From Ahaetulla prasina (Eukaryota; Chordata; Lepidosauria; Squamata; Colubridae), in contig NC_080548.1 in NCBI RefSeq assembly GCF_028640845.1, forward strand, positions 5,884,314-5,948,313: a stretch of 64,000 nucleotides of DNA, in the 5' to 3' direction. A program made the translations under genes and the position numbers. Below the pieces are notes generated by a model that worked only from the letters and a program-made list of their open reading frames with translations, had not been told where the DNA came from and did no database searches. Positions 1-10,350 of this stretch are shown piece by piece. Each line of letters begins with the position of its first letter. Positions within the stretch are counted from its first letter, which is position 1.

Positions 1-480
1 GGGTCCATCAGGCACCTGGGACGGAACCAACGTGTTGGTCCTGTCTCCCTGTGGTGTTGAGCGGCAGTCCGAAAGTCTAGACGAAGGAAAAAATGATCTG
101 ACCATGACAATGGCTCGGTAATTAAATCTCCTAAATCCAGATCATTTAACCACTGTCCAGAGATAAAAATCAGATCCAGTGTGCCTCCCCCAATGTGAGT
201 AGGGCCATCAACTATTTGTGTCAGGTCCAGGGCCATCATGGAGGCCATGAACTCCCGAGTCGCCGTTGATGACAAGCCGGTTGATTTAAAGTCCCCCATG
301 ACTATAAGTCTGGGGGTCTCAACCACCACCCCGGCAAGCACCTCCAGCAGCTCGGGCAGGGCTGTAGTCACGTAGCAAGGAGCCAGGTACGTGATCAACA
401 ATCCCACCTGCACCCTATGACCCCATTTCACAAAGAGGGATTCACAACCAGCTATCTGAGGTACAGTGGTCTCCCTCGGT
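1..480 (-). pseudogene. L2/CR1-type LINE endonuclease fragment
   Basis: Read on the minus strand, roughly 480 to 1 is one continuous frame of about 150 residues that looks like the apurinic-type endonuclease of an L2/CR1-group LINE. It contains GDF (around 300), a GGTLDLIF stretch (around 175-195) and an SDH motif (around 100) in the normal order of this domain. The family uses this domain to nick target DNA before target-primed reverse transcription. No reverse transcriptase follows because the window begins here, and the upstream part is lost near 480, so it is a fragment. Assignment to L2 rather than CR1 is inferred from general resemblance and needs a repeat-library search. Confidence 0.7.
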
Positions 481-526
481 TCCAGACTCTCTTTTATAAA
501 AACCGCCACCCACCCCCACCCCTACC

Positions 527-935
527 TTGGGCCCTCGGTTGATGGAATGCTCGGAAACCCGGTGGGCACATTTCGACAAGGGGAATTCCCCCTTCTGTGC
601 CCAACCAGGTCTCCGTAATGCCCATACGGAGGTTCCTGGATCCGGACTCCTGGACTCGGATGATTCAGAAAGTGAGGGAGAAGACCTGGCAAGGCCTGCT
701 TCTCTTGGGCCGTCTCCCTCCCTGGCACCCACCCAAAGGGAGGAGGAGGGGTCGGCAAGGCCTGATTCTCCCGGGCCTTCTTCTGATTTGGCAACGCCCC
801 AAGAACAGTTTTAGAGTGATGCAAGACTTTGCAGACGTGACCGGTGCGCGCAGCAGAGGAAGCGTTGGGACAAAGCCAAAGAATGATGGTCATGCAGTGA
901 CATCTGCAGAGACTATAAAAAGGAGGCAGAACTTC
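527..935 (+). other. Acidic Ser/Glu/Pro-rich coding-like module with TATA-like box
   Basis: A plus-strand frame from 527 to 815 encodes a low-complexity acidic stretch containing DSDDSESEGED, followed after a stop by a basic patch (LCRRDRCAQQRKRW, about 830-875). A TATAAAA box lies near 914. The module at 41004-41420 has the same order: ESDLESEGE, then FCRQERREQQ, then a TATAAAAG box. The two are therefore copies of one repeat family. I cannot name the family. A degenerate LTR retrotransposon end or a LINE 5' region are both possible. Confidence 0.4.
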
Positions 936-937
936 AA

Positions 938-1336
938 ATGGAGAGTTGGAAGAAGTTACAACTATCTTTGTTGGGAAGAATAGCGGCTATAAAAATGAAT
1001 GTTTTGCCCAGGTTTTTATTTTTGTTTCAAATGATACCGGTGCTTAAGAATGATATTAAATTACAGGAATGGCAAAAGGGGATTAATAAATTTGTATGGA
1101 TGGGCAAAAAACCAAGAATAAAATTAAAAATAATGCAGGATATAAGGGAAAGGGGGGGTCTTAAAATGCCTAACTTAAAATTGTATTATGAAGCAGTTGT
1201 CTTATCATTAATTACTGATTGGATTAATTTAACTGAGGAAAGAGTTTTGAATATAGAAGGTTATGGTTTGTTATATGGGTGGCATGCCTATTTATTATAT
1301 GATAAGAAAGTACATAAAATATTTAAAAATATTTAA
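938..1336 (+). pseudogene. L1 ORF2 C-terminal-half fragment
   Basis: This 132-residue frame matches the region downstream of the reverse transcriptase in the L1 copies at 52-57 kb. Diagnostic stretches are KKLQLSLLGRIAAIKMNVLP, ERGGLKMPN and LLYGWHAYL. It starts and ends abruptly, with no RT core, no C-terminal Cys/His region and no 3' UTR. At 1336 it meets an oppositely oriented L1 5' half through an AT-rich junction (ATTTAAAAAT occurs twice). It is non-functional. Confidence 0.85.
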
Positions 1337-2087
1337 AAATTCTCATTCATCCTCCACGACCTCCTGGCCTCCTTTTCTCGATCAAGTTCAATCCAAACCA
1401 GACTATGATCAGACAAAGTTCTGGAACAAATTTTAGTCTTTTTCACTCCGAAGAACAAATCATTAGTAATTAAAAGAAAATCAATCCTAGAAAATGATTG
1501 ATGTTTATCGGGAAAAAAAGTAAAATCTCTCTCTTCCTCATTACATTCTTGCCATACATCTCTTAGTTCTAAATCTTCCATCATATCAAAGAAGGCCTTT
1601 GGCAATTTGACACAACTTGAAATATTTCTAAGACTTCTTTTATCTTTCTGAATATCCATCACTCCATTCCAATCACCCATTAGTATATGAGTTTTATAAT
1701 CCCAAAGTGTAATTCTTTTATGTAAAAACTTAAAAAACTTCTCTTGTTGTTGGTTTGGCACATAAACTCCTATTAAAAGTATCTTTTTCCCCCCTCCAGT
1801 AAAAGTTCAATGGCAATATATCTTCCTTGATTATCCGCCTCGATTAATTTTGCAGACAAATTACTCTTTATATATGCAACTAGTACATTCTTCTTTCCTA
1901 TAGCAGAGGCAACAAAATGTGTTCCCAACCTTGAATTTATCAAATATTTCTGATCTAGTATTCTAATATGCGTTTCTTGTAAACATACAATATCATTTTT
2001 AAATTGCTTCAAATAATGAAATATCTTTCTTCTCTTTTGTGGTGAGTTTAAACAATTAACATTACATGATAAAAGTCTAATTGCCAT
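1337..2087 (-). pseudogene. L1 ORF2 endonuclease domain, frameshifted
   Basis: This is the N-terminal APE-like endonuclease of L1 ORF2, which nicks target DNA to prime reverse transcription. ORF2 begins at 2087 (cat 2085-2087). The first part has the CLQETH motif with the catalytic glutamate. The second part (1761-1337) has GDWN and SDHSLVW. A frameshift near 1765-1775 separates them. The frame stops where the element is cut at 1337, so the RT is absent. The start codon overlaps the end of ORF1 by 11 nt. QETH is clearer here than in the 51-60 kb copies, where indels disturb it. Confidence 0.85.
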
Positions 2088-3388
2088 TATCAACAATCAG
2101 AAACTTTTGAAGCACCAGCCGCAAATCATTTTTTTCTTTGGGCCTTGCTCCTCCCGCTATTTCTGTCTTGGTAGTTGTTAGTTGAGCCTGTTGAGCCTTT
2201 ACTTCTTGTTCCTTGCATTTGGCAGCCACTCTTGTCAACCTTTGCTCTCTTGAAATCTCTGATCCCGTCTTAGAAGTATCCAACACTTGTAAAAGATCTT
2301 CTTCCATGACTATCATTTCTTTTTCCTTAATTTCACCTTCCATTTTCCTACCATCTAAAGATAGTGAACTTCCAGCTTTGAGCACATAAGCATAAAACTC
2401 TTGCTTTCCCAACTGTGTTAAGACGATGTGCTTTCCCTTCATAATAAACTATTATACCAGTTGGAATATCCCATCTGTACTCAATCTGACATTTTTTAAG
2501 TTCATTCACAAAGAAAGCAAATTCCTTCCTGCCTCTCAACATTTTGGGGGGAATTTCCTTTAGTATTAAAATTTCTTGACCAGCCGCTTGAATCTTTTCT
2601 CCTTTAAAGGAAGCTTGTACAATCTCATTTCTCACTGTTCTAGTAGTAAAGTAAATAACAATGTCTCTCGGAAGATTTCTTTGTCTTGCTGTCCTGGAAT
2701 TCACACGATAAATTTTATCAATATGAAAAGCCACATCTGCTGGGCGTACTGCCAAAATCTCCGCAAAGGCCTCAGAAAAAATTTCTTTCAAGTTCTCTTG
2801 TTTATCCTCTTTTAGGCCACGGGTTCTTAAAGCAAATTCCATAGCTCTGTATTGTACCAAAACAATTTCATCATCTACTTTGTCCATTTTACTTTGAGCT
2901 TCCTCCATCTTATTTTCCAAATTTGAATTAAATTTCTTTATTTCTTCTACTTCCTCCTCCAATAAAATCACATTTGATGCCAAACCCTGTACAGCTGACA
3001 CCAAACCTTCCTTAACTTCTTTATTTTCCAAATTTGAATTAAATTTCTTTATTTCTTCTACTTCCTCCTCCAATAAAATCACATTTGATGCCAAACCCTG
3101 TACAGCTGACACCAAACCTTCCTTAACTTCTTTATTTCCAATTTGGATTTCTAACATCTGATTTTTCATTTCTGACATTTCATCTGTGATTAATTTAAGC
3201 TTTTCTTCTATCAGAGAAGTTTGCAGATTTATAGCATCATTAAGGGATTCTCTCATGAAATCTTTCAAATTATCCTGTAGTGCTTCCAAATTTAATGATT
3301 TTGTGTCTGCTGTATGTGCTGGAGAAACTCCCGGTGTAGATATTCCTGAGGTTTTTGTTACAGTTGTCTTTAACTGTTTTGCTGCCAT
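2077..3388 (-). pseudogene. L1 ORF1 (RNA-binding protein), frameshifted
   Basis: The start codon is at 3388 and the normal stop at 2077. L1 ORF1 encodes a coiled-coil, RRM-containing RNA chaperone that coats L1 RNA. The frame is open to about 2430. A frameshift then moves the C-terminal part, ending in ARPKEKNDLR...DNGN, to another frame. Residues of about 45-165 are heptad-rich, and within them a 37-residue block is repeated exactly in tandem (2910-3131). The later part aligns with the ORF1 near 59.2-59.9 kb (for example YRVNS, RQ-LPRDI and IPPKML). Identification is strong by internal comparison, and the break makes it inactive as written. Confidence 0.85.
2910..3131 (-). repeat. 111-bp in-frame tandem duplication in L1 ORF1 coiled coil
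   Basis: Two consecutive 111-bp units (2910-3020 and 3021-3131) appear identical and add 37 residues in frame. A short flanking echo at 3132 (TTATTTCCA) marks the original boundary. Thirty-seven is not a multiple of seven, so the coiled-coil heptad register shifts by two at the junction. Confidence 0.9.
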
Positions 3389-3760
3389 CTTCTAAAAAAT
3401 TTCTCTTTAACTTAATATTGCTTATAAATCTTCTAAGTCTTTTAAAGGGGAAGAAACAGTCTCAATATCTCTTCCCCCCTCTTGTTACAATGTTTTAAAA
3501 AGTCTCCAGCAATTCCTCAGCAATACACAGCAAGCAGTAAAAGTTCTAACACTTTCATTTTCAGCTCATTAGCTCGTTAAAGGCCAGCCGCCATTTTCAC
3601 TTTAAAATCAGTTCCAAAACTTAAAATACGATAGCAGGGAATTGATTTTGATTACTTGCTTTTAAAGTTAAAGTTCTCCCGTTTCTGTTCAGTCTGGTAT
3701 ATTCTTCTATAAGCCAAAATCGGTCCCGGCGTTGGTCGCGATAATTAGGTCCTCCAAAGC
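3389..3760 (-). promoter_or_regulatory. Putative L1 5' UTR
   Basis: This is the non-coding stretch upstream of the ORF1 start on the minus strand. It contains a GC-richer patch near 3575-3600 and another near 3725-3745, as expected where an L1 internal promoter would lie. The right limit is estimated because the following sequence changes character. No specific factor site is claimed. Confidence 0.5.
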
Positions 3761-3964
3761 AGAAAAAAATCCTTGGATCTGGAGCACTTCGGGGTTCTGA
3801 GGGAGCTTAACCCTTCGAACCCACTGGTATCCTCCAGGGGTTCTGGGGAAGTTCTACCTCTGCCCCTGTCACTCACCTCCTCTTCTTTGCCCGAAGAGGG
3901 GGATTTACAAACCGCTGGGCAGCCGATTGTCGCTGTCCTAGCGGTTCCACATGATCCAGAGGTT

Positions 3965-4165
3965 GGCGATCAAAGGGATCACCGCCATTACCAACGGAGC
4001 CTACCGGAAGTCTCCATCACTGGAGGTTTTCAAAAAGAGAATGGACAGTCACTTGTCTGGAACGGTATAGAGTCTTCTGCTCAAGCAAGGAGTTGGTCTA
4101 GAAGACCTCCAAGGTCTCCCTTCCAACTCTTTTATTCCATATCCTATGTTCTAAAAGTTGTCCAC
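3965..4165 (+). mobile_element. CR1 LINE 3' end
   Basis: The sequence reads through the typical end of CR1 ORF2 and its 3' UTR: GGAGGTTTTCAAAAAGAGAATGG, then a GGTATAGAGTCTTCTGCT-type stretch, then a CCAAGGTC...CCAACTC tail near 4130. The same tail is present at 8640-8780 and 26380-26500. It is 5'-truncated. The 200 bp before it (3773-3964) are GC-richer and unclassified. Confidence 0.75.
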
Positions 4166-4244
4166 CTACGACCAAGCAAAAAACAAGCTCACCAAATTGT
4201 GCTTTGTCTAATAAATGTACCATACATTAACCCAATACATTAAT

Positions 4245-5480
4245 GTTGGTGGGTCCCTGGCCTTCACAGTGAGGCAACATTGATATCCAACATTGATTTC
4301 TCCCTTTTGCTACTTCGAGTGGAGCTGAAGCTTCTGGAATGCTAATGTGACTGAAGGTGAGTTTAGCTTAGAATATTCCTCTTGCCAAGATCTGATGGAT
4401 TTCAAATGCAAAATTTGTTCCAGTGATAATAGAAGAGCAAGCCAACCAGAAAACCTGATTAAAGAATAAGTAGATGGTGCATTTTGTAGCATTTGTTCTG
4501 CACTCATTTATCTGTAATTCACCAGTGTTAGTTCAAGTGTTAACTTGCAAGCTCTGTCATTCATCCAAGCTGCTTCTCTGTGGGATCAATTGTATTAGGG
4601 GTTTACCTTGGCCAGCTCTTTCCATGAAGGCTAGGAATGGCTAGCCCCCTCTGCGCCCTACATCTAAGAGCCCCCTGCATGTTTCCCCCCTCCTTGTATC
4701 AGGAGAAACCCACAAAGACTCTATGAAGAGGGAGAAGACCTATTTCAATGGCAGAAAGAGAAGCACTGTTTATATCTGCAAAACCTGCGATGGTATAAAT
4801 ATTTATAGACTGCATTATAGTAGAGACATTCAGCTACAATTGCCAGGATGGGCTGTGTATCGTGGAACATCCAGGGGGCTTATTTTGTGAAGTTTTATAG
4901 CTCTGCTTTCAGTTTGGGGTTATTGTTTTCCTTTTAAATAAAGACAGAGGCGAACCAGCACTTAAGAGCTTTTGTTCAGCTTGTAATCTCCAAAGGCCAT
5001 TCTGGATCCTGTATTTTTCATGCAAGTGGCTGTAAAGAGAAAGAAATTGGTGGCACCCCATTGCACTTATTCTTTAATGTTATGATAATTTTGAAATGTA
5101 TGTTCCTTGCTTAACTGATTCTCTCTCTCCCTACAACCCCCCGCTGACTTTTGCATGGCAATATTTTCTGGAATGCCGATGTCTTTCCATTCTTGCCTTA
5201 ATTTCCATGGGTCTAGAATCAAAGAAACACAAAGAGTCTGGTCTTGCTAACTGGAAGAGCTTGCAATCCACCTCAGGAGGGAAGCACCTGAGGGATCCTG
5301 CAAAGGTCAACTAAAAATTCAATCCCACTGATTTTAATGAGCCCTGATCCTTGGGAAAAATGCTTAGAAAACAGCTTTATGCTTGAGTCTAAACTGATTT
5401 CCACCAGGGTTAGGCATGCTTTTACAGCTTTTATTTATGGACCAAAGGTGGCACTTGAAATCTGGTTTACATAGAACATA
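4245..5480. other. Non-coding stretch, nothing recognised
   Basis: No convincing reading frame, RNA gene or repeat family was identified. Base composition is ordinary and short frames look random. It may be unique intergenic or intronic sequence. Confidence 0.5.
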
Positions 5481-5530
5481 GACTAACAAAGTTGGAAAGG
5501 ACCTTAGAGGTCATGTAGTCCAACTCCCAG
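5481..5530 (-). mobile_element. CR1 3'-end fragment
   Basis: GTTGGAAAGGACCTTAGAGG followed by GTCCAACTCCC is the reverse complement of the CR1 3' end. It matches the same region of the copies at 45.88 and 47.39 kb. Confidence 0.6.
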
Positions 5531-5545
5531 CAGGAGACTCTATAC

Positions 5546-5600
5546 CAGGGGTCTGCAACCTTAAACACTCAAAGAGCCATTTGGATCCATATCTCACAGA
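5546..5600 (+). mobile_element. hAT-like terminal fragment (CAGGGGTCTGCAACC)
   Basis: The CAGGGGTCTGCAACCTTAAA terminus, followed by ACTCAAAGAGCCA, matches the left end of the element at 20938-21230. Only one end is present. The right part appears to be replaced by the pyrimidine-rich microsatellite. Confidence 0.45.
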
Positions 5601-5749
5601 AAAAAACAACACTAGGAGACACAAAACCTGGGTGCATGTGGCCAATTCGATGTCACTCACTCCCACCCAGTCACATTACCCCCCTACCCCCCAGCCATGC
5701 CTACCCAGATTTTGTGGCTCCCGGTGTTTTCTTTTCTGTGAGAAACAGG

Positions 5750-5972
5750 TATCTCTCTCTCTCCCCCCACACTCTCCCTCCTCTCTTTCTCTCCTCTCTC
5801 TTTCTTTCTCTATCTCCCCCTCTCTCCCTCTCCCTCCCTCCCCATCTCTCTCTTTCTCTCTTTTTCTTTCCCTCTCTCTCTCATCTCTCACTTTCTCTCT
5901 CTCATCTCTCTTTCTCTCTCTCCCCCTCTCTCATCCATCCATCCATCCATCCATTTATCCATCCATCCATCC

Positions 5973-6037
<65 letters not shown>

Positions 6038-6080
6038 CGTCTCTCCATTCATCCATCTCTCCATCCATCTCTCTGTCTCT
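5750..6080 (+). repeat. CT-rich tract, (ATCC)n and (ATCT)n compound microsatellite
   Basis: A CT/CTTT-rich run (about 5750-5930) passes into ATCC repeats (about 5931-5975), then about 15 ATCT units to about 6037, then degenerate ATCC/CTCT. Long frames here encode only Ser/Leu/Ile/Tyr/Pro repeats and are not genes. Confidence 0.95.
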
Positions 6081-6125
6081 CCATCCATCCAGATGGGCTG
6101 TGGAGCGGGAGTGGAGGGAATGGAG

Positions 6126-6735
6126 CAGAGGTGAAATGCTCCCAGATCAGACTGGATTGACAATCCTGTAGCGATCATGGCCAGAAGTTCGACAATCCGG
6201 TAGCGATGGCAGAGCAAAACTCCGCCCACTCACCCGGGTGTTATTATTTCCTGTTTTAACCATGTGTTAATGTGTTTTTAACCATGTGTTAATGTGTTTG
6301 TGCATGTGCAGAAGGTCTGTGCATGCATGTGATGAGTGTGCATGCAGCGCATGCACTTCCAGACCAGTAAGGAAGGTAAGTAGATTTCACCCGTGGAGTG
6401 GAGGCTGGGAGCCCAGGTGTCCCGAGAGTAGTTCCCTCCTCGGAGTCTGCCAGCAAGCAAACAAACGTGATGCTCCAGCTAGGAGGCGGATGCTGCCAGC
6501 TGGCGAGATGGAGGCGCAGTGCCTCCCAGGCAAAGTGGGGGCCAGATGATAGCAGCAAGAAACTGGCAGAGGCCGGCCAGCGGGCACCCCTCCCACCTGC
6601 TCTGGGAGGGAGGGCTCATCCATCTGGGTGGAGGTGGGAGCTGCGGCAGGTGGAATGGAGCCAGAAGCAGGGGTGAAATGCTACTAGTTCACTCCAGTTG
6701 AGACGAACTGGTAGCGATAAAAATTACCGCTTTGG
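6126..6735 (+). mobile_element. Partial CAGGGGTGAAAT-type hAT-like elements
   Basis: Two plus-strand termini of one family occur at 6126 (CAGAGGTGAAATGCTCCC) and 6668 (CAGGGGTGAAATGCTACTAG). Each is preceded by a similar TGGAATGGAGC context and followed by a GGTAGCGAT motif. No partner end or 8-bp target duplication is visible, so these are truncated or rearranged copies. The DNA between them is GC-rich, and its several overlapping frames have no recognisable domains. Confidence 0.5.
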
Positions 6736-6787
6736 GCGAAATGGTAGTAAAAACAAGCTACGATCCAACAATCACTTCTACTGCACG

Positions 6788-6837
6788 GTTTAGTTTTGCT
6801 AGAAAGCAGGATTTCCTGCTTTCTAGCAAAGCTAAAC
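6788..6837. repeat. Inverted repeat, 24-bp arms
   Basis: The arms at 6788-6811 and 6814-6837 are complementary with one mismatch and a 2-bp spacer (core GCTAGAAAGCAGGA / TCCTGCTTTCTAGC). Confidence 0.85.
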
Positions 6838-7396
6838 TGCAGGCTGATCCACCCCCCTCACTGTTCTACTTACCTTCCCAAGCCTCCTTTTGGCAAGTAC
6901 TGCAGGCCAGGTAGACTGGGCAAGAAGCAGCAGTTTTAAAAGTATTTCTCTTGAATATTCTCCTGATGCCAGGGTAGAATCATAGTCCCTGAGTATGCAC
7001 TCTAGACTGGGGCTTTAAAAAAATGAATACCCATATCATAAATAATCTCCAGGAAACATCTGGCAAAGAGAGCAGACCTCTCAACCTTGGAAACATTCAA
7101 CTGCAATTTTGTGTGCTTGTTAGCAACCTCGTGGCTGCCTTTTGGCATAATTCTCAACTTCCAGATTTGTCTTGAGGAGAACTCCAGCTAGAGTGCATTC
7201 AAATTAAATCCAGTTAACAGGATTAGTCTCCAAGCATGTATTTAATAAGAGCCCCTTTTTGGCACATTAAAAATTCTAACAACTTTGTAATTTGTAACAA
7301 CTTTTTAAGGTCTCTGAAGAAAATATCCAAGGTTTAATTATCCAAATATCCAAGGTTTAAATATAAAAGATTTAATCCAATGCCTCAGGATGTGCA

Positions 7397-7397
<1 letters not shown>
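6838..7397. other. Non-coding stretch, nothing recognised
   Basis: No coherent frame or repeat family was identified. A short direct repeat (TCCAAGGTTTAA twice near 7326-7358) is the only structure noted. Confidence 0.4.

Positions 7398-7477
<80 letters not shown>
7398..7477 (+). repeat. (ATCT)n microsatellite
   Basis: An uninterrupted ATCT array of about 19 units abuts the 3' tail of the minus-strand LINE that follows. Confidence 0.97.
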
Positions 7478-7905
7478 CAATAGAATAGAATAGAATTTTA
7501 TTGGCCAAGTGTGATTGGACACACGAGGAATTTGTCTTGGTGCATATGCTCTCAGTGTTACATAAAAGAAAAGATACGTTCATCAAGGTACAACATTTAC
7601 AACACAATTGATGATCAATATATCAATATAAATCATAAGGATTGCCAGCAACAAGTTATAGTCATACAGTCATAAGTGGAAAGAGATTGGTGATGGGAGC
7701 TATGAAACGATTAATAGTAGTGCAGATTCAGTAAATAGTCTGACAGTGTTGAGGGAATTATTTGTTTAGCAGAGTGATGGCCTTCGGGAAAAAACTGTTC
7801 TTGTGTCTAGTTGTTCTGGTGTGCAGTGCTCTATAGCGTCGTTTTGAGGGTAGGAGTTGAAACAGTTTATGTCCAGGATGCGAGGGATCTGCAAATATTT
7901 TCACG
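7478..7905 (-). mobile_element. Snake-type CR1-group (L3/Rex1-like) LINE 3' end
   Basis: On the minus strand this begins with the end of a reverse transcriptase frame, including HTRTTRHKNSFFPKAITLLN followed by a stop near 7770. A 3' UTR of about 270 bp follows, ending CCAATAAAATTCTATTCTATT. A C-terminus of this kind is typical of CR1-group LINEs such as Rex1/Babar or L3. A second copy lies at 43047-43425 with few differences. The ATTCT tail lies directly against an ATCT array, consistent with LINE tails seeding microsatellites in snakes. The clade name is inferred. Confidence 0.75.
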
Positions 7906-7927
7906 GCCCTCTATCTATCTATCTATC

Positions 7928-8020
<93 letters not shown>

Positions 8021-8058
8021 CCTACCTACCTACCTACCTACCTACCTACCTACCTACC
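7906..8058 (+). repeat. (ATCT)n-(ACCT)n compound microsatellite
   Basis: About 27 ATCT units pass into about 10 ACCT units (about 8019-8058). Tyr/Leu/Ser/Ile and Tyr/Leu/Pro/Thr frames here are translation artefacts. Confidence 0.97.
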
Positions 8059-8084
8059 TATCTTTATCATCATCTCTATCATTC

Positions 8085-8315
8085 TGCCTTTATTATTTTT
8101 ATAAATAGCTCAAGGCAGCAAGCATTGAATAATACTTCTCCCTCTTCCTATTTTCCCCACGTCAGCAACTACATGAGGTTGTTAATTACTGGCCTGAGGG
8201 AGAGGAACTGGCCCAACGTCACCCAGTCAATTGTGCTTAATGCTGGACTAGAACTCACAGTCTCCCAGTTTCTAGCCTCGTGCCTTCACCACTAAATCAA
8301 ACTGGTTCTCTGTTG
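8085..8315 (-). mobile_element. tRNA-derived SINE (same family as 21.3 kb)
   Basis: The minus strand reads from a head near 8315, through ACTGTGAGTTCTAGTCCAGC and GGGTGACGTTGGGCC-type body sequence, to a CTTGAGCTATTTATAAAAAT tail near 8090. Order and wording match the SINE split by the Gypsy element at 21245-24605. It is probably a Sauria-type SINE. Confidence 0.65.
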
Positions 8316-8439
8316 GAGAGATGTTTGGTTCAACTCAAGCTTAATAAAAATAATGAGCCAAAAATATAAGGAAGAAAACCAAATCTGAAGCTCCTCCTCA
8401 TCACACCTATTATGTCAATAGGTAAAATTCCATCTGTCT

Positions 8440-8785
8440 AATTTAATGAAAAGAATGACTAGGGGGGACATAATAGCAATGTTCCAATATCTATAGGACT
8501 GCTACAAAAAAGAGGGGGTCGACCTTTTCTTCAAAGCAGAACAAGAAGCAATGGATGGAAACTAACCAAGGAGAGAACCAATGTACAAGTAAGTTCCTGA
8601 CAGTTAGAACAATTAATCATTGGAATGGCTTGTCTCAAGAAGTTGTGGGTACTCCATTACAGGAGGGTTTTAAGAAGCTATTGGACAGCCATTTGTCTAA
8701 AATGGTATAGAGTCTCCTGCTTGAGCAAGGGATTGGGTTAGAAGACCTCCAAGGTCCCTTCCAACTCTGACATTCTGTTATTAAG
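8440..8785 (+). mobile_element. CR1 LINE 3' end
   Basis: The degenerate end of CR1 ORF2 (AGGGGGGACATAATAGCAATG, then TTCCTGACAGTTAGAACAAT) is followed by the CR1 3' UTR and the terminal CCTTCCAACTCTGACATTCTG. Several stops and indels show it is old. Confidence 0.8.
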
Positions 8786-8789
8786 GAGG

Positions 8790-10105
8790 TGAAAAAGTAC
8801 AAGATGGCAGCCATGACTTTGGGATATCATGGCCACCATCTTTAACTTCTAGTGGTATGGCTTCTATCACATGGGCAAGGCCCCAATCATGACTTCTTTG
8901 GCTTCCCCACTCACAGCTCCACTTGCTTTAAGGCAAGCTCAAACCAAATAGGAATTTCATGGACATTTCAGCCAGGGAATTGTATTCTTCTTCCTTAAAA
9001 TTATGTTTTTACTGCTTATTGCTTCTTGAGGTTTAGCAATACAGCAGAAAATAGCATGTCATGGCTTCTTCCAACTTTTGTTTAATTTTTCATTCTAACT
9101 TGCACTCCTGAGATGTCCTGAGGTCTTCCATCTTCAAAAAACAAAACAAAACAAAGAGCATCTAATAATCTTTATGGCCTGCTTTGTTTTTCAAGATCAA
9201 TCAAAGTTGGCTAAAGGCTGTTAACTAGATGGTCTCTTCCAAAAGGTCCTTAATCATTTGATACAATGGTGTTGCATATTTATTTAAAAAGGAGTCCTTA
9301 TTTCTTAACTTCCAATTTATTTTAGGATATGCAGGGCCTGGATCTTTTGGGTTCTATTGTGGATATGCATTTTTGGAAAAGTGTTTTATGGCCAGCCCTA
9401 TAAAGATCAGAATTATGCAGCTGGTGGTTTTCTCTGTAACACTTTATGGTACTTTTTTCAGCCTTAGTCACTTTAAGATATATAGACTTCATTTCCCAGA
9501 ATTCCCTAACCAGCCTCCTTGTAGGTATAGCACATCACCATACCTGAACATCTTTTCCAAGGCCTTTATAGTTATTTGACCAATAAAAATTGTAGCTGGA
9601 CATTCAAATGTTCAGCCACCACAGGTACAAGGGAGCAATTGATGATTGGTTTTCCTACCAACAGATCGTGCTAAGTCATATGGGAAAGGAGGGTACAGAA
9701 ACCTATGATTGTTGTTTTGAAACTGCCTAAAATTGAATTTAAGGACAAAATGGAAGCATAGGTTCATCTCAAGTTGAAAGGGATTGTTGGCATGGTTGGC
9801 AGTAGAAAGCTGCAGAACTTCTCATTGTTCATTGTCCACTGGGGGTAGTATATTTCAAGCCTTATCTTGAAGACCAGAGGCAAAATACAGGGCTCAGTTT
9901 TTGAAAGGACATGGGAAAAAATTAAAGCCTTCTTCTCTCTATGCTTCTGTCAGCCCCATCATGTACACTAGACCATGAATTCAACTCCACAGGAGGGCCA
10001 AAATTAGTTTTATTGAGATTGGCTGTAGTAGCAAAGTCTGATTGTATGGTACCTTTCCTTTCAATTATTATCTTTTTATTCCAGACTTGAAAAATATTTT
10101 AGCCG
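8790..10105. other. Non-coding stretch with one MITE half
   Basis: No gene was found. Near 9455-9530 a sequence with CTTTAAGATAT and CCCAGAATTCCCTAACCAGC resembles one arm of the palindromic MITE family at 33058 and 42452. The rest is unassigned. Confidence 0.4.
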
Positions 10106-10109
10106 CTTG

Positions 10110-10350
10110 TCTATGGAGATTCTCAGTCATCCAGGCCATGGTTGTCCCAAAGGTGCTTTCTTTTAAGTTTAGGCCTCAACGACTCTCTAAAAGAATGCAA
10201 ATGACCAACTGTCTGCAAGGAGTATAAATCCTTCTGTCCCCACCATCCAGTCAGAGCTGTAGAAGCTTCTTGGATGAGAAGTGAAACATCTTCAAAGAAA
10301 AACAAGAAAGTCCAGTTGTCTCTTGAAAAGCACCTTTGGAATTTCAGCCC
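10110..10350 (+). mobile_element. Penelope-type terminal repeat remnant with hammerhead-like motif
   Basis: The right part (10257-10345) reads CTGTAGAAGCTTCTTGGATG, then AGAAGTGAAACATC, then a GTCCAGTTGTCTC stretch. It is closely related to both arms of 12935-13200. The arrangement CUGANGA, GCUUCU/AGAAGY stem, GAAA resembles the hammerhead ribozyme reported in terminal repeats of Penelope-like elements. Here the first core block is mutated (CTGTAGA). No coding region is associated. Attribution to Penelope-like elements is an inference from this motif. Confidence 0.45.

Noticed and set aside
5581..6171. Two long frames rich in Ser/Leu/Ile/Tyr/His
   Set aside because: They are translations of CT, ATCC and ATCT repeats and have no non-repeat domain.
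6278..6701. Cluster of overlapping frames on both strands
   Set aside because: GC-rich sequence with few stops in many frames at once. No domain, no conserved start, and flanked by transposon ends.
7811..8108. Frames encoding YLSI and YLPT repeats
   Set aside because: ATCT/ACCT microsatellite translation.
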